DNA of 64,000 bases from Xenorhabdus japonica. Lineage in GTDB: Bacteria; Pseudomonadota; Gammaproteobacteria; Enterobacterales; Enterobacteriaceae. The stretch lies in the NCBI RefSeq assembly GCF_900115195.1, contig NZ_FOVO01000004.1, positions 84,564 to 148,563 on the forward strand. The letters are read 5' to 3'. The position numbers and the translations under genes are program-made. Under the pieces are notes generated by a model. That model was given only the letters and a program-made list of their open reading frames with translations, made no database searches and was not told where the DNA came from. Below, piece after piece: positions 9,891 to 18,313 of this stretch (its first letter is position 1; each line of letters opens with the position of its first letter).

Positions 9891-10814
9891 ATGTCTAAAC
9901 GTTTACCTCCACTCAATGCGTTACGCGTTTTTGATGCTGCGGCCCGTTATTTAAGTTTTACTAAAGCGGCAGAAGAATTATTTGTGACTCAGGCTGCTGT
10001 TAGTCATCAAATGAAAAGTCTGGAAGATTTTCTGGGATTAAAGCTTTTTCGTCGTCGTAATCGTTCACTATTATTGACAGAAGATGGACAAAGTTATTAT
10101 CTCGATATCAAGGAAATTTTTACCGCTATCAATGATGCCACCCGCAAACTTCAGGCCCGTAGTGCTAAGGGGGCGTTAACGGTCAGTTTATCCCCCAGTT
10201 TTGCTATTCAGTGGTTAGTGCCTCGGCTTTCCGGTTTTAATCAGAGTTTTCCGGGGATCGATGTCCGTATTCAGGCGGTGGATCGGGAAGAAGATAAACT
10301 GGCTGATGATGTCGATGTCGCGATTTTTTATGGCAGGGGAAACTGGCCGGGAATGAGAACCGACCGCCTTTACCCGGAATATCTGTTACCCGTTTGTTCT
10401 CCTTCGTTGCTGACGGGAGATCGTCCATTGAAAACGCCTTCAGATCTCGCCAAACATACTTTGCTGCACGATTCATCCCGGCGGGATTGGCAAGCCTATA
10501 TCCGCCAGCTTGATATGCAGCAGCAGATCAATGTTCAGCAGGGGCCAATATTCAGTCATAGTTCGATGGTGATTCAGGCGGCAGTGCATGGTCAAGGGGT
10601 TGCTCTGGCTAACAATGTCATGGCACAGAATGAAATTGATGCAGGGCGTCTTGTCTGCCCGTTCAATGATGTTTTGGTCAGTAAGAATGCATTTTATTTG
10701 GTTTGTCACGATAATCAGGCAGAATTGGGCAAGATCGCAGCTTTCCGGAAATGGATACTGACTCAAGCAGCGACTGAGCAAGAAAGGTTAGGATTTATCA
10801 CCCAACACACTTAA
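9891..10814 (+). CDS. gcvA: Glycine cleavage system transcriptional regulator GcvA
   Basis: LysR-type regulator that activates the glycine cleavage operon with glycine, represses it with GcvR, and activates gcvB. The 307-aa product has an N-terminal winged helix-turn-helix (LSFTKAAEELFVTQAAVSHQ, residues about 22-41) and a periplasmic-binding-like effector domain from about residue 95. It is very similar to E. coli GcvA over its whole length. It is divergent from gcvB and upstream of ygdD and rlmM. Confidence 0.96.
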   Translation: MSKRLPPLNALRVFDAAARYLSFTKAAEELFVTQAAVSHQMKSLEDFLGLKLFRRRNRSLLLTEDGQSYYLDIKEIFTAINDATRKLQARSAKGALTVSLSPSFAIQWLVPRLSGFNQSFPGIDVRIQAVDREEDKLADDVDVAIFYGRGNWPGMRTDRLYPEYLLPVCSPSLLTGDRPLKTPSDLAKHTLLHDSSRRDWQAYIRQLDMQQQINVQQGPIFSHSSMVIQAAVHGQGVALANNVMAQNEIDAGRLVCPFNDVLVSKNAFYLVCHDNQAELGKIAAFRKWILTQAATEQERLGFITQHT

Positions 10815-10870
10815 TCTGACACAATTAATAACCAGCTATATAGCTGCTAAACAGAAACAGGAGCTGTGTG

Positions 10871-11266
10871 ATGAACAGTCGAATCATGCTTATTTTTGTT
10901 GGGATCAGTGGTTTTTTCTACGTGGCATTGGGAGCGATGGGGGCACATATGTTAGCACCTATCCTGACACCACGTCAGATGGAATGGATTCATACCGGCC
11001 TGCAATATCAAGGGCTGCATACACTCGCCATGATGGCTCTGGCAGCTTTATTGATGCGTCAGCCTGTAGCATCGTTTGGCTGGAGTGGTTTTTTTTTCGC
11101 TGCGGGAATTGTGCTGTTTAGTGGCAGTCTTTATTGTCTGGCCTTTTTACCGTTAAAATTTTTGGTCTATTTAACACCAATCGGTGGGTTCAGTTTTCTC
11201 ATTGGTTGGTTATGTGTATTAATTGGCGCTCTGCGTCTAAGGAAATTGGCGCTTAGCCATGAATAA
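10871..11266 (+). CDS. ygdD: DUF423 inner-membrane protein YgdD
   Basis: Small integral membrane protein of unknown function, 131 aa, with about four hydrophobic segments (near residues 5-25, 40-60, 68-88 and 95-118). The ATG at 10871 follows AGGAG by 7 nt and aligns with the E. coli start; a GTG at 10868 is less likely. The 3' end overlaps the rlmM start by 8 nt, so the two are translationally coupled in an operon with gcvA upstream. The family is conserved here; no function is claimed. Confidence 0.9.
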   Translation: MNSRIMLIFVGISGFFYVALGAMGAHMLAPILTPRQMEWIHTGLQYQGLHTLAMMALAALLMRQPVASFGWSGFFFAAGIVLFSGSLYCLAFLPLKFLVYLTPIGGFSFLIGWLCVLIGALRLRKLALSHE

Positions 11267-12356
11267 AGTTGCTTTATATTGCCGTCCGGGTTTTGAAAAA
11301 GAGTGTGCGGCAGAAATTACCGATAAAGCGGGTAAAAAAGAAATTTACGGTTTCGCCCGCGTGAAAGAGAACAGTGGCTATGTGCTGTTTGAATGTTATC
11401 AACCGGATGATGCGGATCGCCTGATCCGGGAAATTCCGTTCCGTGAGATGATTTTTGCTCGTCAAATGTTGGTTGTTGGTGAGCTATTGAAAGATTTACC
11501 GCAGGAAGATCGCATTACACCGATTATTGGCATGTTGTTTGGTGTCATTGAGAGGGCGGGTGAGCTGCGTGTAGAAGTGCCGGATACCAATGAAAGCAAA
11601 GAGTTGATAAAATTCTGCCGTAAGTTTACGGTTCCGCTGCGTAATGCGATGCGTCAGGAAAAACTTTTGCTGGCAAAGGAAAATTTCAGTCGCCCTGTGA
11701 TTCATGTTTTTTTCATTGCTTCAGGTTGCTGTTATGTCGGGTATTCCTACAGCAACAATAATTCCCGTTTCTATATGGGTATCCCTCGCCTGAAATTCCC
11801 TTCAGATGCACCAAGCCGTTCAACACTGAAACTGGAAGAAGCCTTCCATGTATTTATTCCTTATGACGAATGGGAAGAGCGTTTGGATAGCGGCCTTCAC
11901 GCAGTGGATCTCGGTGCTTGTCCGGGAGGATGGACTTACCAGTTTGTGAAACGCAGCATGATTGTTCATGCGGTAGATAATGGCTTAATGGCTGAAAGCC
12001 TGATGGATACGGGACAGGTGAAGCATTATCGTGTGGACGGTTTCAAATTTGAACCGTCAGTGAAAAATATTTACTGGCTGGTGTGTGACATGGTTGAGAA
12101 ACCCGCTAAAGTTGCACAACTTATGACGGATTGGCTGGTAAAAAGCTGGTGTCGTGAGGCGATCTTCAATCTTAAATTGCCGATGAAAAAGCGCTATGAG
12201 GAAGTGGCTCATATTTTGCAGAAAATAGAGCTGCAATTGAAAGAGAACGGCGTGAATGCGCAGATCCAGGCGAAACACCTGTATCACGATCGTGAAGAGA
12301 TCACTGTGCACATTCGTCGAATCTGGTCTGTGTATGCAGCCCAGCGGGATTTTTGA
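11259..12356 (+). CDS. rlmM: 23S rRNA 2'-O-ribose C2498 methyltransferase RlmM
   Basis: SAM-dependent methyltransferase that modifies C2498 of 23S rRNA before ribosome assembly. The 365-aa product has an N-terminal THUMP-like region (residues about 1-150) and a Rossmann methyltransferase domain with [13 protein letters not shown] near residue 221. A KDKE-type catalytic set is consistent with its position here. Length matches E. coli (366 aa). It overlaps ygdD and is the last gene before the accessory protease region. Confidence 0.95.
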   Translation: MNKVALYCRPGFEKECAAEITDKAGKKEIYGFARVKENSGYVLFECYQPDDADRLIREIPFREMIFARQMLVVGELLKDLPQEDRITPIIGMLFGVIERAGELRVEVPDTNESKELIKFCRKFTVPLRNAMRQEKLLLAKENFSRPVIHVFFIASGCCYVGYSYSNNNSRFYMGIPRLKFPSDAPSRSTLKLEEAFHVFIPYDEWEERLDSGLHAVDLGACPGGWTYQFVKRSMIVHAVDNGLMAESLMDTGQVKHYRVDGFKFEPSVKNIYWLVCDMVEKPAKVAQLMTDWLVKSWCREAIFNLKLPMKKRYEEVAHILQKIELQLKENGVNAQIQAKHLYHDREEITVHIRRIWSVYAAQRDF

Positions 12357-12432
12357 TCGTCCCGTCATTTTTTAATGTGCTGCCCTTGTTGGCTGCTCTA
12401 CAATTTGATTGGGTATATAACCTATCGCTAAT

Positions 12433-12460
12433 GTGCTGTCTTATTGGCAGCACTTAATTA
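12433..12460 (+). terminator. Hairpin after rlmM
   Basis: GTGCTGTC (12433-12440) pairs with GGCAGCAC (12446-12453), loop TTATT, followed by TTAATTATTTTC. It is an 8-bp stem with one wobble pair, the likely end of the gcvA-ygdD-rlmM transcript. Confidence 0.6.
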
Positions 12461-13027
12461 TTTTCTGTTATTCCATTTAACTCAACAACTCCAGTTATCC
12501 CTATTCCTCTTATTCAGAACATAACTTAGTGTGAGTTAGTTTCTGGAGAGTTATTTCCTATCTGTACCATTATTTCATAATTATATGAAAATATAATTAC
12601 GATTTTATGTTATAATTGCATTATATTATAATTTCATATAACTACGATTTGAATTATAAAGATATGGAATAAATTTCAAGTTGAATAAAAAACATCTATT
12701 TTTTAAAAAATCAGGTAGGAAGATAATTCTCTCTTAGGATCAATTTTCAGTAGATAAAAACAACATTATTTATTATTAAATAATGTTGTTTTTATATTAT
12801 CAAAAAAATCACATTGAGAAATTAATAATTAATTGCATAAATTAAATTTGTTTAATATTTATTCTAAAAAGTTATAGGAATTATTTTTACATAGACCATA
12901 ACTAACGCTATTTTATTCCGGAGTTTTCTTTCCAAGAAGGTCTTAGGAAGAATTTAGAACTCTTACTTCCGTTATTATTAAAATTTCGGGTTTTAGAATA
13001 CTTATCTTGTTATTACAGGAGATTTAT
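12461..13027. other. AT-rich control region upstream of prtA
   Basis: No gene is seen. The stretch is markedly AT-rich and carries nested inverted repeats. TTTCATA/TATGAAA lies at 12573-12590, an imperfect pair at 12581-12598 and 12622-12641, and a perfect 19-bp stem with TTAT loop at 12754-12795. A weak promoter candidate is TTGCAT near 12834 with TATTTA 17 bp later. Such DNA is typical of H-NS-bound regions ahead of acquired virulence genes (inference). The prtA Shine-Dalgarno AGGAGA is at 13017-13022. Confidence 0.5.
12754..12795. repeat. Perfect 19-bp inverted repeat
   Basis: Arms 12754-12772 and 12777-12795 are exactly complementary around the loop TTAT. Each arm ends in A/T runs, so it could act as a bidirectional terminator insulating prtA from rlmM. 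Confidence 0.7.
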
Positions 13028-14458
13028 ATGACCTCAAAGAAAAAATATACCTATGTGGGGTTATCTGATTCCAATTCCGTGCAGGATGTTCATTCACTTC
13101 TCACAGCCTACGTCCCAAACTCTGATCCTAGTGTTTATGTTGCGCATGAAGCATTAGCGGATGAAGCGCCTGATAGGCTTACACGTGGTGATTATCAATG
13201 GTCCAAGAAATACATTAATTCTGGCACATTGGAACTATCGTATCATTTTCTGGAATCGGCACCTTCTATAATGCCGTGGTTTAAGATTTCTGACTTCAGT
13301 ACTTTTAATGAAGAACAACAAGAAGCCGCGAAACTTTCTTTACAATCCTGGTCTGATGTTGCCAATATTAAATTTACCGAGGTGAGTGACGTTAATAAAG
13401 CGAATATAACTTTTGGTTTCTTTGATCATAGTGAGAGAGGAGATTATGCATTTGCTACCTTTCCACAGGGACAGAGAACTTCTTATACTTGGTATAATGC
13501 GAAAAGCTATACTTTTGTAGACAATGACATCGGTGTGAATGGTTATGCCCGTCAGACTTTCACTCATGAAATTGGACATACATTAGGGCTGGAACATCCT
13601 GCCGATTATGATGCTTCTGATAAAATACGTCCAAGTTATATCAGATCAGCGGAATATTTCGAAGATTCTCGTGCTTATACCGTCATGAGTTACTTTGGTG
13701 AAAAATTCACGGGTCAAGATTTCAAATATCATTTTTCATCAGCACCTCTACTGAATGATATTTCTGCCATTCAGGAGCTGTATGGAGCGAATATGGAAAC
13801 CCGTAGTGGGGATACCATATACGGTTTCAATTCCAATACTGACCGCGACTTCATGACAGCAACCGATGCGAACAGCAAACTGGTATTTAGTGTCTGGGAT
13901 GCGGGTGGTGAAGATACCTTTGATTTCTCCGGCTTTACTCAAAATCAGCGTATCAATCTCAATGAAGGCGCTTTTTCAGATGTGGGTGGTTTGAAAGGCA
14001 ACGTTTCTATTGCCCGTGGTGTTGTTATTGAGAACGCGATTGGCGGTAGCGGCGATGATATTCTGGTGGGTAACAGCGCAGATAACATCCTGAAAGGCGG
14101 CGCAGGCAATGACATTATTTATGGCGGTCTGGGCGGTGATCATCTGTGGGGTGGTGAAGGTAACGATACCTTTGTTTACCTGGATGGCAAAGAATCGCTG
14201 CAAGACAATCCAGACTGGATCCACGATTTCGTCTCTGGTGAAGACAAAATCGATCTGTCTGAATTCAATTTCGGTGGTACTGGCGATATCAAATTTGTGG
14301 ATTCGTTCTCAGGTAAGGCGGGCGAAGTGCTGTTCACTTATGATGAAGTGACCGAGGTAACTGATTTGGAAATCAGCCTTGGTGGTGATTTGGCGGGCAA
14401 CGATTTTCTGGTGAAAGTGGTCGGTCAACCGTTAACTGAAGCAGATTTCATCGTCTAA
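13028..14458 (+). CDS. prtA: Serralysin-type secreted zinc metalloprotease PrtA
   Basis: Extracellular alkaline protease (peptidase family M10B) that degrades host proteins. The 476-aa product has no Sec signal. The metzincin site HEIGHTLGLEH is near residue 179 and the Met-turn VMSYF near 219. RTX nonapeptide repeats (GGSGDD, GGAGND, GGLGGD, GGEGND) that bind calcium lie near 340-385. The C-terminus DFIV is the usual type I secretion signal ending. The ATG at 13028 sits 5 nt after AGGAGA; an upstream TTG at 13007 is rejected. It is followed by inhibitor and secretion genes, as in Photorhabdus, Serratia and Dickeya protease loci. Confidence 0.96.
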   Translation: MTSKKKYTYVGLSDSNSVQDVHSLLTAYVPNSDPSVYVAHEALADEAPDRLTRGDYQWSKKYINSGTLELSYHFLESAPSIMPWFKISDFSTFNEEQQEAAKLSLQSWSDVANIKFTEVSDVNKANITFGFFDHSERGDYAFATFPQGQRTSYTWYNAKSYTFVDNDIGVNGYARQTFTHEIGHTLGLEHPADYDASDKIRPSYIRSAEYFEDSRAYTVMSYFGEKFTGQDFKYHFSSAPLLNDISAIQELYGANMETRSGDTIYGFNSNTDRDFMTATDANSKLVFSVWDAGGEDTFDFSGFTQNQRINLNEGAFSDVGGLKGNVSIARGVVIENAIGGSGDDILVGNSADNILKGGAGNDIIYGGLGGDHLWGGEGNDTFVYLDGKESLQDNPDWIHDFVSGEDKIDLSEFNFGGTGDIKFVDSFSGKAGEVLFTYDEVTEVTDLEISLGGDLAGNDFLVKVVGQPLTEADFIV

Positions 14459-14480
14459 TTGATGTCATTGAGTTAATGGA

Positions 14481-14514
14481 ATACTGCCGTATGCGCCTCA
14501 GGATACGGCAGTAT
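14481..14514 (+). terminator. Intercistronic hairpin between prtA and inh
   Basis: ATACTGCCGTAT (14481-14492) pairs perfectly with ATACGGCAGTAT (14503-14514) around a 10-nt loop. There is no T-run after it, so it more likely acts as a partial terminator or 3' stabiliser that raises prtA mRNA over the downstream genes. Confidence 0.65.
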
Positions 14515-14539
14515 TATGAAGAGATGGAAGGAGATAGCC

Positions 14540-15025
14540 GTGTCATATCGATATCGCAGTTTATTGCCTGTTTTCTCTGGCTCTTTTCTTTGTAGTTGTC
14601 AGTTTTATATATCGAAATTGTTTTTATTGAAACCGATTTTATCAAAATCAATCTTATCGATAATTTTTTCTCTCTTTTTTGTAGGAGGATGTATGGCGAG
14701 TAGTTTGAGGCTTCCATCTGCTGGTGAATTGAAAGGATTATGGCAACTCTCCGGTGGGAATAAGTTGTGCAGTATTGAATTGACTGATACCCATTTACCC
14801 GAAGGTTCAATTTGGGCTTTGAAAGGTGATGCTTGTGTGGCTGAGTTGATTGGGCCATCTGTTGAAGGGTGGTATCCGGCTCCTGATGGCATCACATTGA
14901 CCGATGGTGATGGCAATAGTTTGGCGTTTTTTAGTCATGAATCGGAACAATGGATTGCCTATTTTGTTGATGGACGGAAACTGGTCATGACATTTAGTGG
15001 CACAGCGAATGCGGTAACAAAATAA
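14540..15025 (+). CDS. inh: Serralysin inhibitor Inh (family I38)
   Basis: Periplasmic inhibitor that blocks protease activity before secretion. The mature part resembles Inh proteins (SSLRLPSAGELKGLW start, two cysteines in KLCSIEL and GDACVAEL, beta-barrel length about 100 aa). The GTG at 14540 is preferred: it has AAGGAG 6 nt upstream and avoids the hairpin. The in-frame ATG at 14516 sits directly against that hairpin. The product has 161 aa, with an unusually long N-terminal region before the hydrophobic signal core. FVGGC just before the mature start could be read as a lipobox; simple signal peptidase I cleavage is the alternative. Confidence 0.82.
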   Translation: MSYRYRSLLPVFSGSFLCSCQFYISKLFLLKPILSKSILSIIFSLFFVGGCMASSLRLPSAGELKGLWQLSGGNKLCSIELTDTHLPEGSIWALKGDACVAELIGPSVEGWYPAPDGITLTDGDGNSLAFFSHESEQWIAYFVDGRKLVMTFSGTANAVTK

Positions 15026-15041
15026 AAATCATGCATGGTTA

Positions 15042-15104
15042 TATACCCGATAGATTTCAGCAAAGCTGTGAATCAAAAGCTGTGGGTTGGAAAATAAGGG
15101 TATA
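15042..15104. repeat. Palindromic intergenic element (TATACCC...GGGTATA)
   Basis: The 63-bp segment between inh and prtB starts TATACCC and ends GGGTATA. It contains the direct repeat AAAGCTGTG at 15063 and 15077. It looks like a degenerate short palindromic repeat of the type dispersed in Photorhabdus/Xenorhabdus spacers (from memory, not searched). Confidence 0.4.
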
Positions 15105-15148
15105 AATAACTAATTCGTTTTGCTTCAGTTAATGATAAAGGGATTGCA

Positions 15149-16921
15149 GTGAAATTACGCTTTCCAAAGGATGAAATCACGGATGTTATCCGTGCACGCA
15201 GCAAGGTCTTCTGGACTATTGGCTTATTTACGGCATTCATCAATTTGCTGATGCTGGTTCCCACTATTTATATGCTTCAAGTGTATGATCGAGTACTGCC
15301 ATCCAGTAATGAAATGACTTTGCTGATGCTGACGTTAATCACACTGGGTATGTTCGCCATTATGGGTGGGCTGGAATATATCCGGAGTATGGTGGTGATC
15401 CGCATTGGCAGCCAGTTTGATATGCATCTGAACCAGCGGGTTTATACCGCCTCATATGAATCCAACCTGAGAAATGGTTCCACTGATGCAGGACAGATGC
15501 TCAATGATTTGGCGACTATCCGCCAGTTCCTGACGGGTAATGCACTGTTTGCTTTTTTTGATGCGCCTTGGTTTCCTGTCTATCTTTGCGTCATTTTTCT
15601 GTTCAGCCCATATTTGGGATTGTTGGCGCTGGTTGGGGCGATCATTTTGATCGCGCTGGCGGTGCTGAATCAGTGGTTATCTCAAGTGCCTCTAGCGGAA
15701 GCAAGCAATCTTTCTTTACGATCAGCTAATTTAGCCAGTACTAACTTGCGTAATGCCGAAGTAATTGAAGCGCTCGGAATGTTGCCGACATTGCGCCATC
15801 GTTGGTTTGGCCTGCATAAGCGTTTTCTCAATTTTCAGCGCATTGCCAGTAAACGCTCCGCATCTATCACAGCGTTGACCAAAACGGTGCGTCTGGCTTT
15901 GCAATCGTTGATTCTTGGCTTGGGCGGTTGGTTGGCGATTGAAGGAAATATCACTCCCGGGATGATGATTGCGGGTTCTATTTTGATGGGAAGGGCGTTG
16001 TCGCCGATTGAGCAATTGATACAGGCATGGAAGAGTTTGAGTACTGCCCGCCTGTCATGGCAACGATTGGACAAGCTGTTGAAAGCTCAACCAGAACGTA
16101 AGAGTGGCATGTCATTACCATCTCCTGAGGGGATGCTACGACTGGAAAAAGTATCAGCAATGCCACCGAGTAAAATGCGGACAGTTGAGATCTCACAAAA
16201 CGGATCATCGCCAAATAACCAATATGTCTTGCAGGATATCAACTTTGCCCTGAGTCCTGGTGATGTACTGGGAGTGATTGGCCCCAGTGCGTCGGGGAAA
16301 TCTACACTGGCTCGTTTGCTGGTAGGGATATGGCCAGCGCAAGAGGGCGTTGTACGGCTTGATGATGCTGATATCTACCAGTGGAATAAAGATGAATTAG
16401 GGGCATCCATAGGTTATCTGCCACAGGATATTGAGCTGTTTGGTGGCACAATCGCGGAAAATATCGCCCGTTTTAATGATGTTGAACCTGAAAAAGTCAT
16501 TGAGGCGGCGAAGAAAGCCGGTGTTCATGAATTAATACTCAATCTTGAGCAGGGTTATGACACTGTGATTGGCGCTGGTGGCATGGGGCTGTCTGGCGGA
16601 CAAAAACAGCGAATTGGTTTGGCTCGTGCTCTATATGGCAATCCATCGCTCTTGGTGTTGGATGAACCTAACTCGAATCTGGATGATATTGGTGAAAAAG
16701 CTCTAAGCCATGCGATCGCTCAATTACGGGAACAAGGTAAAACGGTGGTCGTTATCACTCACAGGCCTTCATTGCTCTCGCAAACAACTAAAATTTTGCT
16801 GTTAGTGCAGGGAAAACTGAAAATGTTTGGCCCTTCCCAGCAAGTTATGGAGGCGCTATCTCAATCTTCATCTCCGTCGCAACCACAGTCACAGTTAAAA
16901 GCGGTCGAACGTGCCTCGTAA
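15149..16921 (+). CDS. prtB: Type I secretion ABC transporter PrtB
   Basis: Inner-membrane ATP-binding component that energises export of PrtA. The 590-aa product has a membrane domain with about six helices (residues 20-300) and an ABC domain. Walker A is GPSASGKST near 379, the signature LSGGQKQR near 483, and Walker B LLVLDEPNSNLD near 503. There is no C39 peptidase or C39-like domain, which fits the PrtD/AprD class. The GTG start at 15149 has AAAGGGA upstream at good spacing; no ATG fits the family N-terminus. First of the three secretion genes. Confidence 0.95.
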   Translation: MKLRFPKDEITDVIRARSKVFWTIGLFTAFINLLMLVPTIYMLQVYDRVLPSSNEMTLLMLTLITLGMFAIMGGLEYIRSMVVIRIGSQFDMHLNQRVYTASYESNLRNGSTDAGQMLNDLATIRQFLTGNALFAFFDAPWFPVYLCVIFLFSPYLGLLALVGAIILIALAVLNQWLSQVPLAEASNLSLRSANLASTNLRNAEVIEALGMLPTLRHRWFGLHKRFLNFQRIASKRSASITALTKTVRLALQSLILGLGGWLAIEGNITPGMMIAGSILMGRALSPIEQLIQAWKSLSTARLSWQRLDKLLKAQPERKSGMSLPSPEGMLRLEKVSAMPPSKMRTVEISQNGSSPNNQYVLQDINFALSPGDVLGVIGPSASGKSTLARLLVGIWPAQEGVVRLDDADIYQWNKDELGASIGYLPQDIELFGGTIAENIARFNDVEPEKVIEAAKKAGVHELILNLEQGYDTVIGAGGMGLSGGQKQRIGLARALYGNPSLLVLDEPNSNLDDIGEKALSHAIAQLREQGKTVVVITHRPSLLSQTTKILLLVQGKLKMFGPSQQVMEALSQSSSPSQPQSQLKAVERAS

Positions 16922-16972
16922 CATGATTCAGCCATATTTCAATTCTTGGGATATTTCTATTTGGGAGTAAAG

Positions 16973-18313
16973 ATGTCCTATCAGACTAACGCAAAGGATG
17001 CCAAAAACAACGAGGTGTCAGAATCATTGCCGCTGGATGCAAATCGTTACCTGCGAATAGGCTGGTTGGTGATTGGGATTGGCATTCTGGGGTTTCTCAT
17101 CTGGGCAGCATTCGCCCCACTCGATAAAGGGGTTGCTTCTTCTGGTACTGTCGTGGTTGATGGGAACCGTAAAACGGTACAGTCCCCTGTTAATGGCATT
17201 ATCAAGCAAATTCAGGTGAAAGAGGGCGAGCAAGTGAAGGCCGGGCAGGTTTTGGTTCAGCTCAGTCAGGTACAGGTTAATGCTCAAATTGATTCTCTGA
17301 AACAGCAGTTTTATACCACATTGGCAACGGAAGCCCGGCTTCTGGCCGAGCAGCAAGGGCGGGATGCTGTTGTTTTTCCTCCCACGCTTCTGAATCAGCA
17401 ATCGGAACCCCGCATTGATGAGATTCTTGCCTTGCAGAAACAGCTCTTTTTATCACGTCGTGAAATGCTGCGCAGTGATTTGGCGGGAATGCAACAGACT
17501 GAAGAGGGACTGAATTTTCAAATCAAGGGACTGCGGGAAGCGCTGATGAACAAACAGCAACAGCAAGTCTCACTTAAGGAGCAGGTTACGAATCTGCAAG
17601 CTCTGACTGAAGAGGGTTATTTTCCTCGTAATCGCTATCTGGAATTACTGCGTAGTCAAAGTGAATTGAGTGGCAGCATGGCTGAGATGACTGGGCGTAT
17701 CGGCCAGCTTGAAAAACAGCAACAGGAAACGCAGCAGCGAGTTATCCAGCGTCAGGCGGATTACCAACGTGAAGTACGCAGCCAACTGGCAGATATACAA
17801 GTATTGGCCAATGAGCTGGGAAATAAGCTGGAAACGGCGCAATTTGATCTGTCACATACTTCCATCATTGCTCCGGTAGATGGCTCAGTGGTTGGATTAA
17901 CCGTGTTTACTCAGGGTGGTGTGGTGGCTTCCGGTGAGAAATTAATGGAAATTCTGCCAACCCAGAGTGCGCTGGAGGTGGAGGCGCGTTTGATGGTGAA
18001 CCTGATTGATAAAGTGGCTGTAGGGCAGGATGTTGATTTGATGTTTACAGCATTCAATCAGAACCGGACGCCGAAAGTCGCGGGCAAGGTGATGGTAGTT
18101 TCTGCCGACCGTTTTGTAGATGGGGTGACAAGAGAACCTTATTACCAAATGCGGTTGAGAGTAAGCCCTGAAGGCATGGAAAAACTGGCAGGGTTGAATA
18201 TCAAACCGGGGATGCCCGTTGAGGTATTCGTCAAAACAGGTTCGCGTTCACTGTTGAGCTATCTGTTTAAGCCGCTAATGGATAGAACATCTACATCACT
18301 GATCGAGGAATAA
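16973..18313 (+). CDS. prtC: Type I secretion membrane fusion protein PrtC
   Basis: HlyD/PrtE-family periplasmic adaptor linking PrtB to the outer-membrane channel. The 446-aa product has a short cytoplasmic N-terminus, one transmembrane helix (residues about 38-58), a lipoyl/barrel-sandwich half (SPVNGIIKQIQVKEGEQV near 70) and a long coiled-coil hairpin (about 100-290). The second lipoyl half starts IIAPVDGSVVGL near 300. The ATG at 16973 follows GGGAGTAAAG; the longer TTG-started frame from 16946 is not supported. The stop codon overlaps the prtD start by one base. Confidence 0.94.
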   Translation: MSYQTNAKDAKNNEVSESLPLDANRYLRIGWLVIGIGILGFLIWAAFAPLDKGVASSGTVVVDGNRKTVQSPVNGIIKQIQVKEGEQVKAGQVLVQLSQVQVNAQIDSLKQQFYTTLATEARLLAEQQGRDAVVFPPTLLNQQSEPRIDEILALQKQLFLSRREMLRSDLAGMQQTEEGLNFQIKGLREALMNKQQQQVSLKEQVTNLQALTEEGYFPRNRYLELLRSQSELSGSMAEMTGRIGQLEKQQQETQQRVIQRQADYQREVRSQLADIQVLANELGNKLETAQFDLSHTSIIAPVDGSVVGLTVFTQGGVVASGEKLMEILPTQSALEVEARLMVNLIDKVAVGQDVDLMFTAFNQNRTPKVAGKVMVVSADRFVDGVTREPYYQMRLRVSPEGMEKLAGLNIKPGMPVEVFVKTGSRSLLSYLFKPLMDRTSTSLIEE

